Source: Serendipita indica DSM 11827 (lineage: Eukaryota; Basidiomycota; Agaricomycetes; Sebacinales; Serendipitaceae). From it: DNA of 64,000 bases. The notes beneath the pieces are model-generated. The model saw only the letters and a program-made list of their open reading frames with translations, had not been told where the DNA came from and searched no databases. A program made the position numbers and the translations under genes. The stretch covers positions 744,001 through 808,000 of the forward strand of contig CAJVGD010000042.1 in assembly GCA_910890315.1 (NCBI GenBank), written 5' to 3'. Positions 43,838 to 53,200 of the stretch are shown here, in pieces. The first letter of the stretch is position 1. Each line of letters opens with the position of its first letter.

Positions 43838-44253
43838 ATCTAGACGAATTTATAGGATGACCGTGATGACCGGAAACGATACCAATACACCCCTCTCTCT
43901 CGGTTCCTGGGAGCCAATGTTCGAAAGGCCGTCAATATAGATTATAGACGAAGGCAAACTTCAAAACAAGACAAAAAAGAAAGATAGGGCCTCTGAGGTC
44001 TCGTTCGGGGGGGACGATGACACCAGGTGTGCTCTCTGGTCGTGGACAATCTGACGCTTGTATAAAGATGTCCGATAGATGTTATGCGCTGTGTTCTGCC
44101 ACAATTCCCCATCTCATTTTCCTTGCTCTATCCGATTACATCACAGGTATCTTGCTGTACTACCCATGGAACTGTTTTGAACAATCCTGTTCTTCGTATC
44201 GCTCCTTGCTGGAAAGTAAGAAGGATAGCTCGATTGAGGCGGCAGCTCTGGCG
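43838..44253. other. Convergent intergenic region
   Basis: 3' flanks of the CBM21 gene (plus) and the ACT-domain gene (minus). A plus-strand open frame starting 44017 overlaps the ACT gene antisense and is a shadow. Nothing else seen. Confidence 0.6.
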
Positions 44254-44879
44254 CTATGCTGTGAATTGTTCCTGCATTATAATGATGCGCCATGCGTCGT
44301 CCTCGAGCACGTGGAGGGCCCTCTCTTTTCGCTCGAGGGGCACCAAAACATAGTCGGTATTCCTGAAAAGGTGGTCAACAAAAGGATAGCCGGTGATCAG
44401 GATCAGTCTCTGAGATAACGATGACATTAGTGAGCGTACTAGAACTTACCATGTGGAAAGGGTAAAGATTGGGATGCCAGCGGCTTTCAGGGGCTCGAGG
44501 AGAGTGTACAGAATACCAGTCAGTGCTAATGAACAGCGGTAGATCAGTGAAATAGTTTCAAAGTCCGACTGTATATCCACGTACAAAGATCCATGGGTCC
44601 ACGGATACGGAGCGCAGCGTACTCTACTACGCTATCTGAGTCAAGCTGAAGATTCTCTGGGGGCTTTGTGTCTGTTACGAGCGATATCTCGCTGCTTGTC
44701 CAGATGATTGACCGGAATCGTGCCTGTGGCGGAGTGCGCTGGTCAGTGGCGGATGCATCGTCAGAGATGAGAGAAGAAAGAAAAGAAGAGGTAGATGCAG
44801 AGGGAGCGAGCTTGTACAAGTAGAGTGCGTCTGGATGTACGAGTAGATCGAACGTAGACGAAGAATCTGGTGGAGGCAT
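44254..44879 (-). CDS. ACT-domain protein of the CASTOR/GATS-like family
   Basis: Starts MPPPDSSSTFDLLVHPDALYLYKL at 44879. The first ACT-like half leads to RSIIWTSSEISLVTDTKPPEN and VVEYAALRIRGPMDL. After introns, LTGILYTLLEPLKAAGIPIFTLST and NTDYVLVPLERKERALHVLEDDAW follow, ending MQEQFTA at 44254. The block GPMDL...GILYTLL...IPIFTLST...DY is diagnostic of the ACT_7 group that includes the arginine sensors CASTOR1/2. Fungal members are uncharacterised as far as I know, so an amino-acid-sensing role is inference. About 160 residues, shorter than two-tandem-ACT animal CASTORs. No ATG exists in the open frame upstream of 44879. Confidence 0.78.
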
Positions 44880-44997
44880 CGTGTATAACTGGGATATCTT
44901 GTCTTTTTTGACCCGTATTGACTCTGCTGACAAAAATTAGAGCAATGTAATCGTATCTGTGCTCAAGAAAGCTGGGTGGCAGACACGGAGCGGCTCC

Positions 44998-45002
44998 AAA
45001 AA
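44998..45002 (-). terminator. RNA polymerase III terminator of the tRNA
   Basis: A run of five T on the minus strand, six bases after the tRNA 3' end. Confidence 0.75.
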
Positions 45003-45007
45003 CTAAG

Positions 45008-45090
45008 CGAGCCCACCCGGGGTCGAACCGAGGACCTTTGGTTTTCAAATAAGTCGAAGACCAACGCGGTAACCACTCCGCCATGAGCCC
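45008..45090 (-). tRNA. tRNA-Arg (anticodon TCG) with a 10-base intron
   Basis: The minus strand folds as a full cloverleaf. The acceptor is GGGCTCA with TGGGCTC (two G-U pairs). The D stem is GCGG/CCGC around AGTGGTTA, and the anticodon stem is TTGGT/ACCAA. The T stem is CTCGG/CCGGG around TTCGACC. The anticodon region is 17 bases, ten more than a normal loop. Placing the intron after base 37 gives CTTCGA plus A, hence anticodon TCG for Arg CGA codons. The usual box B (GGTTCGACCCC) is present. The anticodon rests on the standard intron position. Confidence 0.8.
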
Positions 45091-45272
45091 ATACTACTCC
45101 GTCAACTAGTTATATTTTATATAATCATAAGAAAAAGCCAAAGTTAAAAATACATCAGATTCAACATATTTACCTGTACATTCTATCCAACTTTAGTACA
45201 TTCCAGATTTGCAAGCAGATCAGAGACCCCCAGTCCCACCGGCGTTCGAAATGCCTAGACCCGACTGCGTCG

Positions 45273-46790
45273 ATGGCAAAGCCCATCCGAGGTTTACATG
45301 CTGCTTTAAATGCATCTGGAAGATACAAGTTTCGAAGTCCAGACTTTGAAGTTGATCATCTCATCATTGGAGGAGGTTTGTCGCTATATTACAGTCAACT
45401 GAACACTCATTGATAAGCGTAATTAGGTGTCGTTGGCCTCGCTATTGCAAGAGAGTTGTCACTAAAGAGACCCCACAAGTCTACCTATCTCGTTGAGCGG
45501 CATACACGGACAGGCGAAGAAACAAGGTGATCCGACGTCGAACGTAACCTGTCTGGACACTCACCAAACGCATTAGTTCGAGAAATTCAGAGGTTATCCA
45601 TGGAGGTACGAGCTGCATTTTACACCGTACTATCTTACCCATACTTGCAGGTTTCTACTACCCGGAGAATTCATATAAAACACGGCTGTGTCTGATGGGC
45701 AGAAGGCTCCTCTATGACTACTGTGACTCTCATGCAGTTCCTTACAAGAAGACAGGGAAACTAGTCGTCGGCCACGAACACCAACGAAACTATCTGGAGA
45801 ACCTGTACCAAAAGACGCAGTCTCTTCGATGGCCTGCTGTTCTGGAGAAGGACACGGATCTTCCTCAAGGAAATAATCTCGCAGTTCCAGCTCGCTTGTT
45901 AACTGGGAACGAAGCTCGGGGGTTGGAGCCTGACCTCTCTCGAGACATCGCCTGCGCACTACTCAGCACAGAAACCGGCATCATCGACGTACATACCTAC
46001 ATGGAGGCGTTAGAGAAGGATATCAGCGAAAGCGAAGCCGGATCTGTTGTGTGCTCGACCAACGTCGTCAGAGTCGACCCTACCAAAGACGGTTGGGTGG
46101 TTCAGATGAGCACAAGTCCAGAAGACTCAGAAGGAGGCGGCCAGACGGACTCTGTACTAGCCAAGACCCTCATCAATTCGTCTGGCCTTTCTGCGCCGTT
46201 CATTCTCAATGCTCTCGGGCGAGGCGCGGACCCTCCGCTTGCGGATATCCCCATTTACTACGCACGTGGGTCGTATGCCTCTTACCGTGGACCAGGCGTT
46301 ACCAATGTCAAGCATCTCATCTATCCCGTGCCAAACATAGGCGTTAACAAGCACGGCTTTGCTGGCTTGGGTACCCATTTGACACTCGATTTAGGGGGTA
46401 ATATCAAATTTGGTCCAGACATAGAATGGATTGAGCCACCCAAGTCTACCTCAGACGAGGAGGCGATCGACTTTTGGATAGATCATCTCGTCGCGTCAGA
46501 CGACACATCTTCTATGTTTCAATCGGTACGCTCGTACCTGCCAGGTATCGAAAAGAGCGTCTAAGGCCAGATTATGTCGGTATAAGGCCTAAATTGATTC
46601 CACCAGGCGCTGGTTTCCAAGACTTTGTCTTCCGCAAGACAAATCTGGCGCATTCATAGGTGGAAAGATGCGCAAAGAAGAGGGTGGGGTCATGATCTCG
46701 TTGTTAGGCATCGAAAGCCCTGGTCTTACCAGCTCACTAGCCATTGCACAGATGATAGAACAAGAACTCCCTAATACAGACACCGAGTAG
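45273..46790 (+). CDS. L-2-hydroxyglutarate dehydrogenase (FAD), with two frame breaks near the end
   Basis: Starts MAKPIRGLHAALNASGRYKF, likely mitochondrial. The FAD dinucleotide motif DHLIIGGGVVGLAIARELS is rebuilt across an intron. Further matches are SRNSEVIHGGFYYPENSYKT, GRRLLYDYCDSHAVPYKKTGKL, STETGIIDVHTYMEAL and NVKHLIYPVPNIG. It oxidises L-2-hydroxyglutarate to 2-oxoglutarate. The main frame stops after YLPGIEKSV at 46563. The expected continuation (RLRPDYVGIRPKLIPPGAGFQDFV) lies one frame over, and the last part (QDKSGAFIGGK...SLLGIESPGLTSSLAIA) in a third frame. One base appears missing at about 46550 (aaaa run) and one at about 46633 (ccgcaag). Truncation by about 75 residues or an assembly error are both possible. 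Confidence 0.9.
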
Positions 46791-46810
46791 AGGAGTGTTA
46801 ACATGTATAC

Positions 46811-47861
46811 CTATATAGGGACTTCCTTTGACCATTGTATCAAGTCGTAGGTCGTTGGTATTGCAACGTCCAGTGTGAGAGATGAGTTGTTGAGGTCTGG
46901 TGCTGTGGTAGACTGATTGAGCTCAACGACCATGCTTTTGTCCACAGGGCTTGGTGACTGTTAACGTGAGCTGAGGTCTTCCACAGAACCTCCATATACT
47001 CACTCGGTTGGCTAGACTATTCTGCCTCAGCTCCGTCAGCACCTTTTCAAGCTCGTCACATTTGCTAAGACACCACGGTCAGTTAGTTCAAATGCCAGCG
47101 TACGAGCTTCTACCTATGAATTGCCTTTGTCTCCTCTCTCCGTACGTCAATCTGTCGCTGCATCATTGATTCAAGCGCCATACGAGCTTGCACAGGTCGG
47201 TATTCGTTGACCGCCCAACCGAGGTTGAGGACGATATCTCGCATCCAGTGGATAGTCGCTTCCCAGTTCAAAGGAGGTGGCCATGTCGCTTCACCACTTT
47301 CCAGCAACGGGATTATCTCCGGTGGGGGATGGCCATGATAACCGGATGGGACAGGTTCAAGAACGTCTGAGAGAAGCTTGTGGTACGATGCAAGGAGCGA
47401 AACGAGCAATTGTCGTAGATGTGGCCTTGGGTCTGCCCCAGGTTCAGGGTCATAGAGACGTTTTACTCCCGCAGGAAAGACTTGGGTGGTTTCCCGTGTC
47501 TAAAATAGAATTGAGATTAACAGAGACACTATAAAGAGACATGGCTTACGGAATGATATTCTCCAAAGGTTGAATACTCATCCTCTTCCAGAATCCAGTC
47601 AAGCCGTGGCGGTTCAAGTTCGAGTAATGGAAATGAAGGAAGGAGCGGTTCATACGGGAGAAGCTCTGATTGATCAATCGGCTCTTCCAAATGCTCTATA
47701 CTTGCTGGATCGCTTGAACCATTTCGCTCTGCAATCTTGTCTTTAAGGGCTGCTAATAGTCTCAAATTCTCTGGTGTATATCGATTCCAATATACTGGTG
47801 GGGTAGGAAATGGATTTTTGACTTCTTGCTGTTCCGCTGCAAGAGCTTCTGAATCGTCCAT
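46811..47861 (-). CDS. MED7: Mediator subunit 7
   Basis: Starts MDDSEALAAEQQEVKNPFPTPPVYWNRYT, the conserved Med7 N-terminus. It continues NLRLLAALKDKIAE and LEPPRLDWILEEDEYSTFGE. The next exons give YHKLLSDVLEPVPSGYHGHP, NWEATIHWMRDIVLNLGWAVNEYRPVQARMALESMM and RQIDVRREETKAIHRKCDELE, the C-terminal helix that pairs with Med21. A Ser/Thr-rich tail ends WSKEVPI at 46811. Med7 is a core middle-module subunit needed for RNA polymerase II transcription. It converges on the L-2-hydroxyglutarate dehydrogenase gene, leaving 20 bases between stop codons. Confidence 0.93.
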
Positions 47862-48055
47862 ACTAAGAGGATGGATCAGTCGTTTATTGAATTGGGTAAT
47901 ACAGAATACATTATACTTGGGTCAGTTTCTCTGTCGTTTTCGGTCGTTTAGAGCGTAGGTCACTGGTTTTGCTAGGCAAGGTCGGGAGAAGATCACCTCA
48001 CGTCCGAGTTTATCTCAATATAAGTGGATGAGTATTTAATTTATCATAACGGATT

Positions 48056-49954
48056 TCACTTTCCATTGATTACCTGAGGTGTCGACTCTGCTTCATACCA
48101 CCGCTCCCAATCGCCCAGCGCCATTTCAAGCTCGTGAGTGATTGGCGCATTCTCCTTTTTAGCGAAAACTCCTTGCTGCAGCCCACGTAGTAGAAAAGGA
48201 ATCATCACCTTGGTGTACGCTTTGCCCACAGTCAATATGATGGCCCTTTCTTGTCCCATCCTCTCCTCGCTAGTAAAGCCCTGTCGCGGTGTCGGGGAGA
48301 AAGGTCGAGGTGTGGTCGGTGTATTGCTTCTTTGTAGACCTGGTGACATTGGTCGACCTTGGGAGTCACTGGTAAATGTCCTCCTCGGTTGCGATCCGAC
48401 AAGTTCTGAGTTCCGTCGCTCGAGTGACATCGAAGCACGAGAGCGCTCAAAGCTGACTTTGGATGTTGGTGAGGATGGCGAGCCTAGGCTCCGAGCATAC
48501 CTCAGAATGGTCCTGAGACCCATTGCGAGGGACTCGCAGAGCAGATTGTGGATTGGGTGACAGAGTGAGAGGATGGGGAGGAGGCGGAGAGAGTTGAACG
48601 TGGTCAAATGGACATTGAGCAGGCTCGCAAGGACTGGCGAAAACGTGAGGACTTGAGGCGCTATGAAGGGAGGGTCTGTCTTGGTCTGAGAATCAGGGAT
48701 CTCGGGCAAGGATATCGAATTGGGTGAAGAATTTGCCACTTGCAATATCAGCCATTCCGAAGGTAGTGATCTCGCCTCCTCGTAATCCAGAAATGCCGAT
48801 GAAAGCTCTGTGTTCGCCGTCGTGATGGCATCCTTCACAATCCCCGTAATGGCAATTTCAAAGGGAGTGATGAGGAGTGGACGAAAGTCTAGTCCGATGC
48901 GCGCAAACGATGAACCGCAAAAGTTGAGTTGGGTAAGTAGAGATGATAGGGAATTAAAGTCGTGAAGAGATGGTAGATGAGTGGAGAGTGTCTGGATGAG
49001 TTTTGTAATCTGGAGATCAGCAAATGTCGAAAGAAGCGACCTCAAACGTCCACTCTCAACGGGGCTTGCTTGCGGGGATGCAGCGACTGGGTCCAAGAAT
49101 ACGGTGACATAGCCTGTGACGGTGTCGTATACCCCTTCACGGAAGATATCGACGTATCCCTTGAGATATTTAGCTACGTCCTGGTCCGAAATCCGTCCGG
49201 ATCCACTCGGTGCAACACCATTAGCCAAAATCTCCTCATTGCTAGCATGAAGTGTATCTATTAGCACCCCACGGCAGCAAAGGAAAAGGATTGCCAGCTT
49301 TTCTTCATCCCACTCTGTCATTCTTCGGAGGAAGCCCATAGCCCTGTAGAGAGCTGGAGGCTTGACTCGATCTTTTAGCGTGTTGATGAGGCCGCTCAGC
49401 ATGAGCTTCACGCTGCCTTCAACTTCCCTTTCGAGGCTGCGTACGATCCTCAGCTTCTCCGAGTCTCCGTCGGACTGACGAAGTTGCTCAGACAGCAGCT
49501 GCACATGATCTGAAAGCTCTATTGCCTCCTGATATAGTCCGTTTCGCGCGCAGCTATCGATGAGCGCGGGTATGTCGAGGAGATCAGTGAGTTTCTCCCG
49601 TTGCTCGAGAAGGAGGGTAGCTTTCCGTCGTTCTTCGAGAATGGGTCGCGTTTCTTCACTGAATCGCAGAGTGGCAGCATTTAAACTCGGAATGGTCGAA
49701 AGGAGAGAATCAAGGGATGTCGATAAAGACTGGAACGATGTCGATAATGTGGTGGATGTGCTATGTAGCAAGAGGAAAGTCGAGTGAGATGAGTGGCATA
49801 GACTTGTCAGCTCTGAGGTGAGCAGTGAGGTCTCGGAAGACAACACTGAGGGGTATTCGAGAAGCTCGGACAGTGAATTGAAAGGTTTGATCAGAGACAA
49901 GGTTGATGAGTAGTCAACTTGAGACTCTTGTAGAGGATTCTTTGTGCTGTTCAT
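48056..49954 (-). CDS. COG8: Conserved oligomeric Golgi complex subunit 8 (Dor1 family)
   Basis: A single long exon encodes 632 residues from MNSTKNPLQESQVDYSSTL. The N-terminal helical bundle carries LTSLCHSSHSTFLLLHST. The family hallmark RFSEETRPILEERRKATLLL is followed by EKLTDLLDIPALIDSCARNGLYQEAIEL, highly conserved in Cog8/Dor1. The C-terminal half is helical with a Ser/Pro-rich insert (SPTSKVSFERSRASMSLERRNSE). COG tethers retrograde vesicles at the Golgi, and its subunit 8 links lobe B to SNAREs. Being intronless over 1.9 kb is unusual among its neighbours. Confidence 0.92.
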   Translation of the reverse strand: MNSTKNPLQESQVDYSSTLSLIKPFNSLSELLEYPSVLSSETSLLTSELTSLCHSSHSTFLLLHSTSTTLSTSFQSLSTSLDSLLSTIPSLNAATLRFSEETRPILEERRKATLLLEQREKLTDLLDIPALIDSCARNGLYQEAIELSDHVQLLSEQLRQSDGDSEKLRIVRSLEREVEGSVKLMLSGLINTLKDRVKPPALYRAMGFLRRMTEWDEEKLAILFLCCRGVLIDTLHASNEEILANGVAPSGSGRISDQDVAKYLKGYVDIFREGVYDTVTGYVTVFLDPVAASPQASPVESGRLRSLLSTFADLQITKLIQTLSTHLPSLHDFNSLSSLLTQLNFCGSSFARIGLDFRPLLITPFEIAITGIVKDAITTANTELSSAFLDYEEARSLPSEWLILQVANSSPNSISLPEIPDSQTKTDPPFIAPQVLTFSPVLASLLNVHLTTFNSLRLLPILSLCHPIHNLLCESLAMGLRTILRYARSLGSPSSPTSKVSFERSRASMSLERRNSELVGSQPRRTFTSDSQGRPMSPGLQRSNTPTTPRPFSPTPRQGFTSEERMGQERAIILTVGKAYTKVMIPFLLRGLQQGVFAKKENAPITHELEMALGDWERWYEAESTPQVINGK

Positions 49955-50262
49955 GGTCGAGAATCTGGATTAGTTGTCAGCCCACAACTCTTTTGAAGCG
50001 GCGTAGGCGCACCAAGGTGTTATCCTAAAGTTTACTTAGTGTCTATCTAAGATCTACAGGGCTTCCAAAGCCCCTAGCAATAGCTCCAAGTACCCGTACG
50101 CGGCTACTTTGTTATATCAAAGAAGGGATCTACCCCTCAAAATACTCTCCTCAAGTTTTTCTATCTGATCCGTTTTATTGAATGCGACGATAGAAATGGC
50201 GGGAGTCAGGTTGAACGAACGTCGAATTAATGGCACCAACATCTGTGTACAAATGTCTATGT
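49955..50262. other. Intergenic region between URB1 and COG8
   Basis: 308 bases with the 3' end of URB1 and the promoter of COG8, both on the minus strand. No gene, repeat or clear TATA box seen. Confidence 0.6.
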
Positions 50263-53200
50263 CTACTTGAAGGAGCTACTTGAAATACACTCTATTGTTT
50301 GCATCTTTGCCCATTCACAGACTTTGTCCTCGGGGTCGAACCCTGAATAGGCCACTAACCTTGCGGTTAGACGTTCCCAACACTCTTGTGCATCAGAAAC
50401 ACCAGATTTGCATCCCATGAGTGCGAGCCATAGCCGCTTTTGTATCTCGACCCAAGTATCTCTTTGTGGGTCGGGACTCGAGGTCCACGGCATGGCAATG
50501 TGCACCGATTGTTCAACAGTGACAAGTATACCAAAGCACAGACCAACAGCCATGGATATGGAAAACCCCTCCCTTGCTATGTCGGCGAGGCGTTGAATGG
50601 TGCGAGACGCTAAAGAAAGTGCCTCTAGGGAGCCACTAACATCGTCTGTTCCGGCATGATGCAAGTGAAGGAGCTCAATAATGCATTGTAGAACATCTTG
50701 ACACCATTTTCCTTCTGTAGCCTTGTTTGCCTTGGCTTGATCCAGGTTTACCACGATATTTTCGATGATTTGATGCCAGATAGTTGCGAATTTATTGTCG
50801 GGACGAATTGTCGTATCGCCGAGTTGTATGATGATCCATGGGAGGAGATGATGACGCGTGACGAGTGTAGTGCAAGCGTGCTGATTCTTCGTCATCTTGG
50901 AGAGAATCTGGACAACTCTTCAGAGGAGATTCTGGTGGCAATCAATAGACGTACCTTGAGAACCGCTACACGATATGCCCTATCATGTCCATACATCTGG
51001 AAATTTGTAGCCAGCAAATCCCACGTATGCCTACGCTGGAGGACTTTCCAGTCGCCTGAAGACACCATTCCATCCGAAAGGAATCGTAACATCCAGTTGC
51101 GCTCGCGTTTCCATCTCCCCTCTTTTCTCCCGAGATCGCTTGACAGCGTGCTATATAGCATGGAATAAAGCATCGGGGGATCATTTGGGTCAAATTCCGG
51201 ACGTTGGAGAACGAAACGAGATATCAAGGGATAAAGTGAAGACGACGGAGCGAAGAGGGACCTGAAAGCGTGTGCAAAGAACAAAGTGGTATAGCTAGGG
51301 AGTCGATGGTACGGTGCTGCAGACGTCGAGTCTTGGCTCGATGTCTTGACATAGAGTCGCGCTACCTTTTCTAGGAGATAGACCAACTGTTTCTTCTCAA
51401 AAAAGTCTGGTGCGTGCTGTTCGTAGAGAGTCAGTACGCACACATGCAACAATACCCACTGACCTCGAGTTTGTCATACATTCCACCAAATACAGTCCAG
51501 CCCAGATTTCGAAGTTGATCGTCACGTGCGGACAATGAACATATAAGGACTGCGAGAATGTTTGTACGACAAATTTGAACCCACGAGATACCGGTGAGCT
51601 GGTCGTTGCTTCCTTCGCGAGCCAGTAGCTGCGCTAGTAGTAAGATAATGAAGAGAGGATCATATCCCGCACTACGCTCCACTGTCGAGAGCTTCGACGA
51701 TAGAGCGCCGGTTGAACGCCATTGAGGAAAGCTTAGGCAAACACCGAACATCCTATCTGGATCCAATTGGGAGATCGATGTGAGGAGATCTGGTGAGGCG
51801 GTTGAAGCTGTCGGACTCCACGATGAAAGGAGTGTTGCAACCGATATCCGTCTTTCTAGCTCGAAAAGTCGGAATATGTCCAGGATACGAAGGTCTGCAT
51901 CCTCAAGCGAACCCCTGTAGATATTGATCAAGGGAGACACCTGGCTTGGTTGACATGTATTTTGTGGATGGAGGAGAAACAGTGAGTGAATCGCGGCGAC
52001 CAGCTCATCACGAGAAGACGATAGAGCAGCCCACTCGAACTGAGGGTGATGTAGGAGTGCCTGGATCAACCTGTTTACAGTGGCTGGCTGCCTTGCGATC
52101 AGAATAAACCTTTCCCCTCGTCTGAAAACGAACCTTTGGCCTTGAATTTGTTAAAATTGTCCGGAATGTCGTCATTACATCTCCATGAGCGATATGGTCC
52201 TGCACGCTGACAGTAAAAAATGCGTCAAATGTTGCTGCAGCCAAAGGGCTTTCTGAGTGACTGGATAACTGAGCTAGGAACACATTAGTTGGGGGTTAGA
52301 GGAATATACGACGGCACACCGATAGCACGCATCAACATTTGACGCTCCTCTTCATTCATCCCCTTCCCTGCAAGCATGCCAACCAGAGGTTTGACTGTCG
52401 GGGAGATGAGATCACCAGCTGTTTCCGAAGAGATGAGGCCGGCTTCGGACAGATAGCCTAGGAATGGTAAGCATTGAAGCGACGGTGCGGATGTGTAGGT
52501 GAGACAGAGATTCTTCTCCAGCATCTTCTTCTCCCCTGAACCCATCATTTGTTTGAACGCGGCTTCGTACAACCGTCGTTCCGGTAAGCCCTTCTGCATA
52601 AGTCCATCGAGCACCAGCCTGGTATAGGTATGAACAAGACCAGGAATGTAATCCGAAGCTGGTGGAGCTGCTTCAAGCACCGCCAGGAGAGCCGGTAGAG
52701 CAAAGCTATTTGGTGTAGTGAGCAGGCGATTGGCGAGGAGGGCCCGAAGATTGTGGGACTTATAAACCAAGGGTACAAGAATTTCAACTAGATTGCCATC
52801 CAGATGATTCAAATCGGAAAAGTCGATTGGAGACGACTGTCTGCTTGTTTCCCAGACCTGTTCGACGGTTTTTGTCCAGTCGCACGCAATCCCTCGGAAA
52901 GCTTGCTGTTGAGTGATACCGCTTGGAATGAGCAGTTTTATTTGAGTCTGGAGGAATTCATGGACTGGCGGGGTGTCGTGCACCTTTTGGAGGAGCTTAA
53001 ATATACGCGGAATCTGTGGGCGTACAAGTAGTGTGCCATCTGCGGATTCTCCTATAGCCAGGAAAGTGGCATGTAATAATGCTTCGAGCTCTGATGGAGA
53101 GTCTTCCCCACAGGAGATGGCGGATAGAGTGGCTTCCAAGACTCTGAGTTGTTCCGCTGGTGTCATAAAGCGCACCCAGGGTCTAATTCTTGTAGCCAGC

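Noticed and set aside
44017-44418. 133-codon plus-strand open frame
   Set aside because: Overlaps the ACT-domain exons antisense; no motif.
44761-45084. Minus-strand open frame beginning MAEWLPRWSSTYLKTKG
   Set aside because: This is the tRNA-Arg gene read as protein.
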